Shown: positions 44,368 to 55,934 of the stretch, piece by piece
Layout: each line of letters opens with the position of its first letter
How positions within the stretch are numbered: position 1 is the first letter of the stretch
Assembly: GCA_031761405.1 (NCBI GenBank)
Contig: JASEVX010000003.1
Location: 116,898,247-116,962,246 of the forward strand
From: Serripes groenlandicus
Taxonomy: Eukaryota > Mollusca > Bivalvia > Cardiida > Cardiidae
Direction: 5' to 3'
Length of the DNA stretch: 64,000 nucleotides
Program-made: the position numbers and the translations under genes
The notes under the pieces: model-generated
What the model was told of the DNA's origin: nothing
The model's database searches: none
What the model saw: only the letters and a program-made list of their open reading frames with translations

Positions 44368-46050
44368 AAACTCTGAGTAGTGCCCCCTCCCTTCCCCTCT
44401 TTGCACTTAGGGAACCCCGAGTAGTGCCCCCTCCCTTCCCCTCTGTGCACTTAGGGAACCCCGAGTAGTGCCCCCTCTCTACAATCAGGGAACTCTGAGT
44501 AGCACCCCCTCTCTTCCCCTCGTTGTACTTAGGGAACCCCTAATAGTGCCCCCTCCCTTCCCCTCTTTACAATCAGGGAACTCTGAGTAGTTCCCTCTCT
44601 CTTCCCCTCTTTGCACTTAGGGAACACTGAGTAGTGCCCCTCCCTTTACCTCTTTACAATCAGGAAACTCTGAGTAGTGCCCCCTCCCTTCCCCTCTTTG
44701 CACTCAGAGTCCCCCCCCCATCTCTTCCCCTCATTGCACTCAGAGAACTCTGAGTAGTGACCCTCCCTTTCCCTCTTTGCAATCAGGAAACTCTGAGTAG
44801 TGTCCCCTCCCTTCCCCTCTTTGCACTTAGGGAACCCCGAGTAGTGCCTCCTCCCTTCCCCTCTTTACAATCAGGGAACTCTGAGTAGCGCCCCCTCTCT
44901 TCCACTAGTTGCACTTAGAGAACACTGAGTAGTGCCCCCTCCCTTCCCCTCTTTACAATCAGGAAACTCTGAATAGTGCCCCATCCCTTCCCCTCTTTGC
45001 ACTCAGGGAATTCTGCGTAGTGCCCCCTCCCTTACCCTTATTGCAATCAAGGAACTCTGAGTAGTGCCCCCTCTCTTCCCCTCTTTGCACTAAGGGAACT
45101 CTGAGTAGTGCCCCCTCCCTCACCCTTATTGCAATCAGGGAACTCTGAGTAGTGCCCTCTCCCTTCCTTTCTTTGCACTAAGGGAACTCTGAAGAGTGCC
45201 CCACATATCTTCCCCTCATTGCACTTAGGGAACTCTGAGTAGTGCCCCCTCCCTTCCCCTCTTTACAATCAGGGATTTCAGAGTAGTGCCCCCCTCTCTT
45301 CCCTTCTTTGCACTCAGGGAACTCTGAAGAGTGCCCCCATCCCTTCCCCTCAGGGAACTCTGAGTAGTGCCCCCTCCCTTCTTCGTATTTCACTCAGGGA
45401 ACTTTGAATAGTGCCCTCTCCCTTACCCTTATTGCACTCAGGGAACTCCGAGAAGTGCCTCCTCTCTTCCCCTCTTTGGACTTAGGGAACTCTGATTAGT
45501 GCCCCCTCCCTTTCCCACTTTACAATCAGGGATTTCTGAGTAGTGCCCCCCCCCCTCTCTCTTCCCATCTTTGCACTCAGGGAACTCTGAAGAGTGCCCC
45601 CCCCCCATCCTTTCCCCTCATTGCACTCAGGGAACTCTGAGTAGTGCCCCTCCCTTTCCCTTATTGCACTCAGGGAACTTTGAGTAGTGTCCCCTCCATT
45701 ACCCTTATTGCACTCAGGGGACTCTGAGAAGTGCCTTCTTTCTTCCCCTCTTTGCACTCAGGTAACTCTGAGTAGTGCTCCCATCCCTTCCCATCTTTAC
45801 AATCAGGGCACTCTGAGTATAGCCCCCATCCCCTCCCTTATTGCACTCAGGGAACTTTGAGTAGTGCCCCCTCCCTTCCCCTCTTTGTCATGCCCCCATA
45901 GTTTCCCTTCTAGAGCCCCCACTCCATCCCTTCTCCTTATTGCACTCAGGGAACTCTGAGTTGTGCCCCCTCCCTTCCCCTCTTTGCACTTAGGAAACTC
46001 TGAGTAGTGCAACCCCCCGCCTCTCTCCTAAGTGCCCCCCATTCCTTCTC
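44368..46050. repeat. 44-bp pyrimidine-rich minisatellite, ~38 diverged copies
   Basis: The unit is GAGTAGTGCCCCCTCCCTTC then CCCTCTTTGCACT(T/C)AGGGAACTCT; spacing between GAGTAGTGCC motifs is about 44 bp or multiples. The strand shown is strongly C/T-rich. Copies vary widely, with several poly-C runs, so the array is old. Open frames on either strand are repeat artefacts (Gly/Glu/Ser-rich). Confidence 0.9.
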
Positions 46051-46074
46051 TGCGCTGTGGGTTAAATATTGTTA

Positions 46075-46480
46075 GTGTGTCGCGGTCCGAACTTGTACAA
46101 TATTGGAGAGAGTGCATGTAAGCAGCGCGTTTAGCCCAGTTGGAACAGTATTCGCCCTGAAAACGAGAGGTCCCGGGTTCAATCCCGGACTAGCTGCATG
46201 TTTCTCTCTCATTGAGAAAATGACGCCCGAGTAATGGACCGTGACAGCACTGCTTGGTCAGTGTTACAGCGCTTGCAGTGTGATTTATGACATTCTTGGC
46301 ACTGGGATTTCGAAAATCTAGCACGAAATTTCAGTTTAGCGGGGGTGTATGTCGCGGTCCGAACTTGCACACATTTGGGAAAAAAAGTCCATTCAAGCAG
46401 TCTGACTAGTTCAGTTAAAAGAGTACTCACCCTGAAAGGGAGAGGTCTCGTATTCAAGCCCCGTACATGCTGCATGTGTT
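46075..46480 (+). mobile_element. Two tandem tRNA-like SINE units
   Basis: Each unit starts GTCGCGGTCCGAACTTG (46,079 and 46,351) and holds a box-A-like TAGCCCAGTTGGAACAG or TAGTTCAGTTAAAAGAG and a box B (GGTTCAATCCC, or the weaker ATTCAAGCCCC), ending AGCTGCATG or TGCTGCATG. The first looks close to a tRNA, but its acceptor and anticodon stems do not pair well, so I call a SINE-type element. Confidence 0.55.
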
Positions 46481-46805
46481 TCTACCCCTGTGACATTTTT
46501 ATTTCAAGATTCAAATGTGTGGTCTTTGTAATGTGCCATTTATTAAGTAATTAAATGTTTCATTTATAGATGTTAACTTATTTAGCAATTGCAACTCTAT
46601 CATAACACACTCTATACTTACTTTCATAATAATTAATAGTAACTGTTGTGATGTTGATACTGAATTACGAGCTAATTCCAACCATATTCTTACATTCGTC
46701 GAACTCTGAAACAGAAATGTCTCTCGTGAGAGCAAAGTATATTTCCGGTTTGTTTTTGTTTCAATAAAATGAATGTATGTGCATAAAAGATCAGTGATAT
46801 TATGT
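46481..46805. other. Non-coding sequence, nothing recognised
   Basis: AT-rich; no gene or named repeat seen. Confidence 0.35.
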
Positions 46806-46809
46806 GTAT

Positions 46810-47042
46810 GAGCCCTTCCACGAGAAAACCAACATTGTGAACTCTGCGTAAAGAATCGACCCGGATCAGCCTAAGCATGCCGCGCAGGCTAACCCGGACA
46901 TTCACTTTTCGCCTCCTGTGGATTTTCTGTTTCAGGTTTTATAACTTAATACCTCTATCTCCCTGAGACTGAAAGTGTCGGTCGAGATTAGCCTTCGCGC
47001 AGAGTCCATAATGTTGTTTTTCTCATGGAACAGCTCATTTAT
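46810..47042. mobile_element. MITE family B copy
   Basis: TGAGCCCTTCCACGAGAAAA at the left mirrors TTTTCTCATGGAACAGCTCA at the right. The body carries GATCAGCCTAAGCATGCC and TTCGCCTCCTGTGGATTTTC in the orientation opposite to the copy at 13,137. Confidence 0.75.
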
Positions 47043-47528
47043 ATTCAGTGAAAAACATTGAAAAAAGTGAATTACCGTGTGTTTCGTGTTACAGCTAGAA
47101 TTAGAGCTGATTGGACGCGGGGCAAGGAAAACGGTTTAAATGAACCGCATGAATACAACGCAAGTTTATACGAGTCCAGGGGAAGCAATTCATTTTCCAT
47201 ACATGATCACTAAAGCATTGTGGGTAATGGTTCGTTTCCAAAAAAAATGTTACAACTATCTGACCTCTATCAAATGAAAGTTTTATTATTTTCTTGGAGC
47301 AGTGAGGTTAAATGAATTGTCATCATTATTTCAAAGTGAATTTACCAGCTTTACGAATATCTGAAATAAATCTTAAAAGGTCAAACCACCCGCAGACAAA
47401 CGATAAAGCCGATCCGATTTACTTCCCTTTGTTCAGCCAAATCACTCACAATCGTTATGTTATTGGTATCTAATGTCATATAGAGTAGTGCATGTATATA
47501 CAACTGAATAGAATAAAACACATTTTAA
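47043..47528. other. Non-coding sequence, nothing recognised
   Basis: AT-rich with no supported gene or repeat. Confidence 0.35.
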
Positions 47529-47772
47529 GTCATATCACGGCGGCCAGTTCACCTACTCATATGTTTCCTGGCTTTCCCACACCAGTTATCCACACAACAT
47601 ACTTTCCAAACAACTGGCTGCTTTTCCATATAGACTGTTAGCCCATTAGTGGAAGAAGACGAATGATAATGACTTTTGTCAAACGTTGGTAAGATTGTTG
47701 GCCTAGCTGGGGTTCGAACTCACAATCCCTGGATTGTCAGCCCGCGTCGCTACCGACTGAGCTACCGGAGCT
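47529..47772 (-). mobile_element. tRNA-derived SINE, minus strand, 3'-truncated
   Basis: Minus-strand reading gives box A TAGCTCAGTCGGTAGCGACG, box B GAGTTCGAACCCCAGC, the CCAACATATGAGTAG-type body and GGCCGCCGTGATATGACT, where it stops before the usual GTTAAA tail. It faces the plus-strand copy at 47,941 across ~170 bp. Confidence 0.75.
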
Positions 47773-47940
47773 CGGCTAAATGAAACTTACAAAACTATGA
47801 CAATAAAACTGCATTGTGCTGCCGTACGCGTGTTGATGAACTCATAGGGTCGTTGACATCGATGCCAGACGAGTATTGTCTAACGGTACCTATACGCAGT
47901 TTCACTGTGCCAATATGTATACTGCTTCGTTTATATGTCG

Positions 47941-48215
47941 TGTCCCGGTAGCTCAGTCGGTAACGACGCGGGCTGTCAATCCAGGGGTTGTGAGTTCGAA
48001 TCCCGGCTCGGCCAACTTTCTTTCCGACGTTTGACAAAACGACATGCGTCTGCTACTAATGGGCTAAGTTTATGTGGAAAAGCAGCCAGTTGCTTGGGAA
48101 GATTGTTGTGTGGAGTACTGGTGTGCGAAAACCAGGAAACATATGAGTATGTGAACTGGCCGCCGTGATATGACTGAGAAATTGTTAACAACGGCGTTAA
48201 ACCCCAATCAATCAA
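47941..48215 (+). mobile_element. tRNA-derived SINE, best-preserved copy
   Basis: A perfect box A (TAGCTCAGTCGG) and a good box B (AGTTCGAATCCC) head the element. A body with CTTTCCGACGTTTGACAAAA, GGCCGCCGTGATATGACTGA and TTGTTAACAACGGCGTTAAA follows, and it ends CAATCAATCAATC. It is a useful reference for the six other copies in the window. Confidence 0.85.
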
Positions 48216-49101
48216 TCGTTTATATATAGGGAAACACGTTTGATAAATGAAAGGTGTATATTTTTAAATCGTTATATCGCGATGAAAAGAATAGGGATTT
48301 AAACCATCTGTTTGGGAACTTTATTGCTGAATCCAAAACATTATGTCTGTGTCTGCAGTTGCGATGAGTCTGTTACGCATATAAGATAAACGCGTTCTTG
48401 GCATTTTCGTGAATTCGGAACACATAATGTAGATTAAAATGCAGGCGACTGTCCACTTTGTCATTTCTCTCGCAAGTATGTTTACACGCTGATTTCGATC
48501 ATTCTGCAATATAAGTCACATAGCGATGTCGAAAGAAATAACGACTATTATTTGATTGTTTTCCATTGTGTGTCAACAATACAAAAGATCCATTGTGATT
48601 TGGATCAATTTTCCATTTATTCACGTTTCAATCTAAATACTTGAGTGAAACAGCAATCGGTGATAATAGAATCATGCTTATTCTAACAATCGACTTAATC
48701 AATAATACATATGATGACTTATGAAAAAGGCCGGGATTCAAAGTAATACGTGTCATTAGTCGCCGGGCAGAAGCCCGCGACTTCTATTTTTAATAGGTTT
48801 TCGGAAATGACATGGGAGGGGGGATTATTATTAGAAAGAAACACATTTAGATGTCTTGAACATATTACAATTGTGTTTGTTTAAAAACACTAAGTAATGA
48901 CACATCTAAAATGAAATAAATATTCCGATGTTTTAGGTATTTTCAGTTTCTTTATTTTGACTCGCATTTATGTTTTTTTGTTTTATTTACGAAGACAAAA
49001 CAGTCCCTATTAGCTAGACTGGTATACTTTATTTTACACTATATACTACATGTAATCAAAAGGCGATAACTACAAACTTTTACGTCGCACAGTCTAATTT
49101 A
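48216..49101. other. Non-coding sequence before the right palindrome arm
   Basis: AT-rich. A small GC hairpin, GTCGCCGGGC ... GCCCGCGAC, lies near 48,758-48,782. No gene seen. Confidence 0.4.
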
Positions 49102-50396
49102 TTCGTTTACATACTCGCGAATACCAACTGCGTAGATCAATCTCCTTTGCAGAGAGCCGCTCTTTACACTCACTTACAAATAGTAAATCATAGGTGATTT
49201 AAAATGTTTATTTGGTTCGAAACAAATAAAGAAAAGAACAAACCGAGATAAAACTGGTTTTAATAGAAAAAAATTACTTTGAACGAACACTCTCTGCCTA
49301 TAAAGAGAGTTTCAAGAACGACACCTCTGCGAATAAGAAAGAATTGGGTCTTTCGTACAAAATTCTTTCGTCCTTGACAATTTTAAATGTGTCATTTAAT
49401 TCCCTAACGGCATATTGCTTCCGATCTGCATATTGTTATGCATCATTGACACAAGGGCGCTTATCATAATATAGTTTTAAAACATGAGTAGTTTGTTATT
49501 TTCATTATAAAAAAGGAAGGAAATAATTAAAATAAATTAACATGTTGTAGGGCTCAGTTTATGTTCGAAATTAAGTTTAAATTATACAACAATTTCAATG
49601 AGATTTAACTGTTTAGTTGATATTACATTTCGAAGGTGGTCTAATTTATAAATATTGGACTACATTTCAACATTTGTTAAAGTATGATATAATTAGGATG
49701 CCAAGCTAATATCAATTTGAGAAAAAGAGAAACTCATGTCTTCAGCGATTTAACCCTTATCTCATTGTTTTAAAAGTAGATTGCTGCAAAGGTGTCCACT
49801 GTTGACTTTAATAGAGGAAAGGTAAAATGACGTGCTATTGCATGCAAATCCTAAATTGTCGTTTTTGTGGTTTTATTGAAAAATAATAAAATTCAAATAT
49901 TCTGACAAACATCTTGAAAAGTATATGTGGAATTCATAAATCTTATAATTATTCCTTAATGAAAGCACTGTATACATACTAAGACTAATGATTAGCAAGA
50001 TTACTCATTTCCATTACTGTTTATGATCAATAATTAGTTGGTTGTGTGTATGGTCAACCTGTACTTTGGAATGGAGATTGATCATAAACAATGAAAGGCT
50101 TCAATTATCATTCACTTCGTTGACAAAACAATGCAAGTTATGACACATGTTCACTTGACCCCACCCCTGATGTTCCAATATGCCCCTCAGTTGATAACTG
50201 TTTATTCAACTACTATAATGTTAGTGTTATGCATAACTGCACTATGGATAACCGGCGACATTGATGCGTTGCATCAACTTTCTCTTGTAATGTATTGAAA
50301 ATAAAAACCAGCTTAGCAACTTATATAAGAAGCCCATATAAAACCAATTAACATACTAAGAGCCAGCATGACACTAACGGGAACATATGGTATCAT

Positions 50397-51218
50397 TATT
50401 ATAGTGTTCGGTTTGGTGTGGTTACTTATTAAACTCGAAGCCAAAATCTAGTTTGAGGTCTTTATTTTCTCTGATATATCGTAGATATATGATTTCCCTC
50501 TGAAATTGTATTGTACAACACATATTAAAACACAATAACAAGAATTTACAATCAAATCGGACAATTGGAAGCTAATACATATGTAAATGATCATAATATC
50601 ATTTGCTGATATGATGATCCTTTACTTTACAAAACAACATTAAAATAGATATTATATTGTAATACAACGACGTTAAGACAACAATGCAATACAATATTAT
50701 TACATTACAATACAACGACGTAAAGACAACAATGCAATACAATATTATTACATTACAACATATATTAACACTTACCAATTTGTGGAATTAAGGGCATATA
50801 CTTTTTACAATCCTAATGTTCTTTCTTACTTTCTTACTTTCTTGTAAACTGAAATGTTAAATAGAAATAGTGCACTTAGATTAGAATGAATGGAAATGTG
50901 TTAATTAAATGAAGATTAGGCTGTGTTAAAGAGTAGTTAAATATTCCATAAATCCAAACAGAAGAATCTCGACAGACAATTCAAAATAGAGTCAAACGAA
51001 ACAAAGTACAAGAAACACAACTTACTTTACTAATATGAAAGACTGACACTACACTCTATTTCAACCACCAAAACCAGACTGAATGATATGAGATTGGATT
51101 GCTCATAAAACATGAGCTCACCAGAGAGAGTTATTTTAAGTCTCACTTTGCACACTTTACACAGGTGAACACTGTTCACCAGTGTTCACCAAGTCATAAC
51201 AAAAGTGACCCTATCACA
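50397..51218 (-). repeat. 3' LTR of the gypsy element (822 bp)
   Basis: On the minus strand it starts TGTGATAGGGTCACTTTTGT and ends ACTATAATA. An AATAAA polyadenylation signal lies at 50,461-50,466, ~65 bp from the LTR end. The same sequence recurs at 58,673-59,496. Confidence 0.95.
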
Positions 51219-51235
51219 TACTTCCCCGTGCCGTA
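51219..51235 (-). promoter_or_regulatory. Polypurine tract
   Basis: Minus-strand GGCACGGGGAAGTA directly precedes the 3' LTR start TGTGATAGG. This purine run is the expected plus-strand primer site for reverse transcription. The remaining ~325 bp to the pol stop are non-coding. Confidence 0.75.
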
Positions 51236-51560
51236 AATGACGTCCCGTCATTGTCACGTCACGGTCACGTCAAATATGTCCGACATCACAATTGAAAAAA
51301 ACAACTTTTAAACATACAATGTAAATATATATACATGAAAATAACAAAACAGAAAACTAACAGAATTGTTCTTCCTGGACAAAATCATCTCGAAATGAAA
51401 CGTTTGCTGCATATAGATATATAAAGCATTTCCTCAAATATATGAAACGACATTGAAAATCATTCATTTTCAAGCTCCTCTCTGCATATATACGAATACG
51501 TCAACGCACTAAAAAATGAAATTAAAGTCATTAAAAACATTTAACAAATATAAAACAGAA

Positions 51561-54500
51561 TTATTTGATTATGGCATTTAAAAGTTTATACGCAACATTT
51601 CTATCTATTTCTGTGAGCACTCCTGACGAACTCAAAATACTTAATGCCTCTAAATTTGAATCTTTCGATCCACTAGATATAGACATCTGGTATGAATCAA
51701 ACCATGTGGGTTTTCTTCTCTCTCTAGTTGATCTTCGTGGAGTTGGAGTTGGTCGTTCATCTTCCTTTTCCTCATCATTTGCTCGTTCTTTTGTATTTTG
51801 ATCTTCTTCAAAATCTTCTGTTCCCTCTTCTACTTCATGCTCTATGTTATTATTGTCATTTGTTTCATGGTTTTCTTCGGAATTATCCCTTGTTCCCTCT
51901 GCTTCTGCATCCTCTAAACGGTTGTTATCACCGTCACGTCTTTCTCCATTAAAGACTTCCACTTCTCTTATTTCTACATCCTTATCATGTACTTCTACAT
52001 CTCTTGTAAGGAGTTCCTTTTCAGGTGCTCGGGCGTCCCCTAACACGTCTATACTTACTACAGACTTCCCTGATTCCATTTCTTCCTCAGACTCATCACT
52101 TGAATCTGTATCAACTGCTCGCTTTGTGGCCACATCTAATTGTTTCTTCTTTAACAATGATAACCTCTTCTTTGGAAGTGGTACATTCTTCTTTTCTTTT
52201 CTTTCATGTCCTATAGGGAACAAATGGTTTCTATGTAACGTTTTCAGCATGCTAGATGTATCCGATTTCACGCAAAACACTGGAATGTTGCCATTGGGCT
52301 GTTCTATGACAGTAAAAATTTCCTCCTGAAATTTATCTTTAATCTTATGTTTTCCTCCGAATGCTAGAACTCTCACTAATACCTTATCTCCAACATTAAG
52401 TTTTGCAGCCTTTGCTTTGATGTCATAATACTGCTTCTGTTTCTCTTTCGAATTTTCCAAATGTTTACTGACTATTTTTCTAGTTGTTTCCATTCTTTCT
52501 TGGAGATCTTGTACATATTCTTTGGTTGTTTTGTTGGTGTTTTCTGTGACCATTTCAAATAGAGAATCTATAGGTAATCTTGGTTTTCGTCCAAACATTA
52601 TCTCAAATGGGGAATGTTTTGTAGAACTTTGTGGGGTACAGTTGTATGCATAAACCAAAGAACTGACATACTTCTTCCAATCCGCTTTCTTGTCATTTTC
52701 AAGCGTCCCTAACATACCAAGTAAAGTTCTGTTGAACCTTTCGGGACCTGCGTTTCCTTGTGGATGGTACGGTGATGTTCGGCTTTTTTCCATGTTCGTT
52801 AATTGACATAACTCTTTTATAATGTTGGACTCAAAATTAGCTCCTTGATCAGAGTGTATTCTATTTGGTATTCCATAATGAAGGATAAACTCATTATAAA
52901 ACGCTTCAGCTGTTGTCTTTGCCGTTTGGTTCTTTGTAGGAATTGCCATCGCAAATTTGGTAAAATGGTCAGTTATTACAAGAATGTTCTCAATCCCACC
53001 CTTTGAAGGTTCTAGTGTTAGAAAATCCATACAGACTAGTTCTAATGGGTAACTTGTTCCAATATTTACTAAAGGAGCTCTTGTATCAGATCCTGACTTT
53101 CTGCGAATACATCTGTCACATTGTACAATCCAAGTTTCGGCATCTCTAGTTATTCCAGGCCAGTAAAATCGTTCTCTCAATAATGCAAGAGTTCTGTCTC
53201 GGCCAGGATGGCCAATATCATCATGAAGACCTCTCAATACTGTTTCTCTATAGCAACCTGGTAATACTAACTGTTCAATTGTTTCTTCTTCTACTTTTGT
53301 CTGTTTGTACAGTATTCCTCGTTTCATGATGAGATTTTTAAAATGCTTTTTCATTCCCATGTCATCTTTTGTCAAATTCTTAGTCGGTACTTTTTTGTCC
53401 AATACAGCTATCCTCCATCTGTCTATAACTTTATCTCTTCTCTGTTCTTTTCTTATTTCTCTGAACTCTACCTGAGCCATTGGTGAACCATTGTCTTCTG
53501 TAGCATCTATGATATTTATATGCGTACAAATTGTTTCTATAACAGGCGGTGTATCCGTGTTACTGCATATTGCTTTGACAATATCATCCATGATGCTAAT
53601 TCTCTCATTTGGTTCTGACTGTACTTTGTCATGGGGGTATCTAGACATAGCATCTGCATCTATATTGTTTAATCCAGCTCTGTATTTTATTTCAAAATCA
53701 TATTCTCCAAGAGCGGATGCCCATCTTTGTCCTGTTGCGTCAAGTTTGGCTGTTGTTAGAATATATGTCAGAGGGTTGTTATCTGTTAAAACTGTGAAAT
53801 GTCTCAATGTCAAATAATCTGAAAATTTCTCTGTTACTGCCCACTTTAATGCCAAATATTCTAATTTATAGGCACTGTAATTCTTTTCTGACTTGGTTAA
53901 TGCTCTGCTGGCATATGCAATCACTCTTTTCATGTTACCATCTTCTTGATAAAGAACTGCTCCTAAGCCTTTTCCTGATGCATCAGTATGCAACTCAAAT
54001 GGTTTAGAAAAATCTGGATATGCTAAAATTGGGGGATTTGTAAGAATCTCTTTAAGTTCATCGAATATATTCTGTTCTTTATCTGTCCAAATCCATTGCT
54101 TAACTGGTTTCTTTTTCTTTGACGAAGTCGGTGGTAGAAGATCGGCCAATGGTCTAGTGATTTTACTGAAATCTTTAATGAACCTACGGTAATAACCACA
54201 GAAGGCCAAAAATGATCGAAGTTCATCATAGCTTGTTGGGGTGGGCCAATTCTTTATCTTTTCTATTTTCGTTGGATCAGTTTCTACTCCTCGTTCACTG
54301 ACTACATGGCCAAGAAATGATACTTGGTCCTGAATAAAGAAACATTTCTCCGGAGATAATTTTAGATTACACTCTCTTAATCTTGTCAGCACAAGATCTA
54401 AACGACGGAGATGCTCTTCAAACGTATCTGAAAAAATGATCAGGTCATCAAGATAAATGACACAAATTGTCATGCTGTAATCACCTAAGCACTCTTCCAT

Positions 54501-55934
54501 CAGTCGCTGGTATGTTGCTGGTGCATTAGTTAATCCAAATGGCATCTTAACATATTCGTAAAATCCGAGATTTGAGACACTAAAAGCTGTTCTTTCCTTA
54601 TGAGCCTCTTCAACTTCAACCTGGTGATAACCAGATTTCATGTCAATCGTTGAAAAGTATTTGCTTCCTTGTAGGACGTCAAACGTTTCTTCAATCTTTG
54701 GAAGAGCATACGCATCTTTGACACTTCGATTGTTCAACATTCTGTAGTCAACACATAAACGTAGTTTCCCATTCCTTTTTCTGACCAATACAACATTTGA
54801 TGACCACGGTGATTTTGACTTCCTTATTACTCCTGTAGCTAGTAAATTTTCCAAATGATGTCTTACTTCCGCTATCATAGCTGGGGGTATTCGTCTAGTC
54901 TTCTGTTTGAAAGGAATGCCGTCTACTAGATCTATCCTATGTTTTATTAAATCGCAAAATCCAATGTCAGTTTCTCCTGTTGAAAATATAACTTCATGTT
55001 TGATTAACAACTTATTGATATCCTTAAGTTGATCTGGATTCAGTTTGTCGTTAGTGTCCATATGCACTTTACTAAGGACACTCTCAATGGTGTTTCCATC
55101 TTCTCCTTCCTCTACCTTCTCAACATTAACTGGCTGTAATTCGCACAGTATAGCTCTTGGTGATATTACAACACAGTTAGATGTGATATTGGAAATGTTA
55201 ACATCAAACTCTCTTGTCTTTCCATACTCATAACTAACTATAGCAGGGGCGATATCAATAAAGTTGGGTAATGAGGATTCTTCTGATTCGTGTATAATAG
55301 CACATGTATTGCTATAACCTAATTCTTTATCTGTACGGCCTTTAATTATCCTTGATTCATTAGGTCCTATTATTATTTTTCCTACTTCAGCCGATCTGAT
55401 AACAGCTATTCTGTTTCCATTCTTCTTAAGTTCCTTATCACGTATTACTAAACATCTAAATGCTAAGTACCATGGTGTATGTAGTGAACATCGTTGAAGG
55501 AACTGAACTCCAAAGTTCTGCTGGCATTCTTTGAGTAAGACATCTAGTATGTTTGTCCCAAGAATAACCGGTGTTGATGTCGAATACTTTGTGTCGGGAG
55601 TTATAAGAAACAAACATGGTGTTGTAGTTGACTTTGGAATTCCATTTAACACCGTAAGTTCAGCTTCAATGAATCCAATGTAAGGCAATGGTTGTCCATC
55701 AGCACATTCAATCATGATAATGTTTTCAAGAGGTTGAATCTGTATGGTAAAAAGATTATCCCTGTAAAACGATTCAGATATTGTACTTATACAGCTACCT
55801 GTGTCAACTAGAGCTCTTGTATTTATGTTCTCTAAATGTATGTCTACTTCGTTTGTATGACCAACTAGTCTAGGGTCTTTGTTAATGGGTTTGCCTAAGT
55901 TAGACCCTGCAACAGAGGCACATATTAGTTTGGG
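51561..55934 (-). CDS. pol: Pro-Pol polyprotein of the gypsy element (reached by -1 frameshift)
   Basis: The frame is open from the frameshift site at 55,934 to the stop at 51,561, about 1,457 codons; the first Met is at 55,715. An aspartic protease with DTGS lies near 55,805, upstream of that Met, so translation must come from Gag by frameshifting. Counting from the Met: RT ~285-465 with LRLCVDYRMLN, FGLTNAPATYQ and catalytic YLDD near 421; RNase H ~570-690 with DASGKGLGAV; integrase zinc-binding HHCC (H-DDIGHPGRDR ... CDRC) ~840-880; catalytic core with MDFLTL, SDQGANF (~955) and ERFNRTL. The C-terminal ~150 residues are acidic and end in a basic RRSTRERRKPTW stretch. No stops or frame breaks are visible. 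It makes and integrates the element cDNA. Confidence 0.93.
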   Translation of the reverse strand, partial: PKLICASVAGSNLGKPINKDPRLVGHTNEVDIHLENINTRALVDTGSCISTISESFYRDNLFTIQIQPLENIIMIECADGQPLPYIGFIEAELTVLNGIPKSTTTPCLFLITPDTKYSTSTPVILGTNILDVLLKECQQNFGVQFLQRCSLHTPWYLAFRCLVIRDKELKKNGNRIAVIRSAEVGKIIIGPNESRIIKGRTDKELGYSNTCAIIHESEESSLPNFIDIAPAIVSYEYGKTREFDVNISNITSNCVVISPRAILCELQPVNVEKVEEGEDGNTIESVLSKVHMDTNDKLNPDQLKDINKLLIKHEVIFSTGETDIGFCDLIKHRIDLVDGIPFKQKTRRIPPAMIAEVRHHLENLLATGVIRKSKSPWSSNVVLVRKRNGKLRLCVDYRMLNNRSVKDAYALPKIEETFDVLQGSKYFSTIDMKSGYHQVEVEEAHKERTAFSVSNLGFYEYVKMPFGLTNAPATYQRLMEECLGDYSMTICVIYLDDLIIFSDTFEEHLRRLDLVLTRLRECNLKLSPEKCFFIQDQVSFLGHVVSERGVETDPTKIEKIKNWPTPTSYDELRSFLAFCGYYRRFIKDFSKITRPLADLLPPTSSKKKKPVKQWIWTDKEQNIFDELKEILTNPPILAYPDFSKPFELHTDASGKGLGAVLYQEDGNMKRVIAYASRALTKSEKNYSAYKLEYLALKWAVTEKFSDYLTLRHFTVLTDNNPLTYILTTAKLDATGQRWASALGEYDFEIKYRAGLNNIDADAMSRYPHDKVQSEPNERISIMDDIVKAICSNTDTPPVIETICTHINIIDATEDNGSPMAQVEFREIRKEQRRDKVIDRWRIAVLDKKVPTKNLTKDDMGMKKHFKNLIMKRGILYKQTKVEEETIEQLVLPGCYRETVLRGLHDDIGHPGRDRTLALLRERFYWPGITRDAETWIVQCDRCIRRKSGSDTRAPLVNIGTSYPLELVCMDFLTLEPSKGGIENILVITDHFTKFAMAIPTKNQTAKTTAEAFYNEFILHYGIPNRIHSDQGANFESNIIKELCQLTNMEKSRTSPYHPQGNAGPERFNRTLLGMLGTLENDKKADWKKYVSSLVYAYNCTPQSSTKHSPFEIMFGRKPRLPIDSLFEMVTENTNKTTKEYVQDLQERMETTRKIVSKHLENSKEKQKQYYDIKAKAAKLNVGDKVLVRVLAFGGKHKIKDKFQEEIFTVIEQPNGNIPVFCVKSDTSSMLKTLHRNHLFPIGHERKEKKNVPLPKKRLSLLKKKQLDVATKRAVDTDSSDESEEEMESGKSVVSIDVLGDARAPEKELLTRDVEVHDKDVEIREVEVFNGERRDGDNNRLEDAEAEGTRDNSEENHETNDNNNIEHEVEEGTEDFEEDQNTKERANDEEKEDERPTPTPRRSTRERRKPTWFDSYQMSISSGSKDSNLEALSILSSSGVLTEIDRNVAYKLLNAIIK

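Larger units (their letters stand above)
42390..49101. other. Spacer (loop) of the giant palindrome, ~6.7 kb
   Basis: Unique to the centre: inverted homology stops at 42,389 and resumes at 49,102. It holds two minisatellites, family D MITEs, tRNA-like elements, MITE B and two SINEs, but no recognised gene. Confidence 0.8.

Noticed and set aside
45178..46012. Gly/Glu/Ser-rich minus-strand open frames
   Set aside because: Complement of the 44-bp C/T-rich minisatellite.
46123..46200. A tRNA gene
   Set aside because: Boxes A and B are present, but acceptor and anticodon stems pair poorly and a second diverged unit follows in tandem; SINE-type element preferred.
51565..55233. Plus-strand open frames across the pol region
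   Set aside because: Antisense shadows of the continuous minus-strand pol frame, which carries all catalytic motifs.
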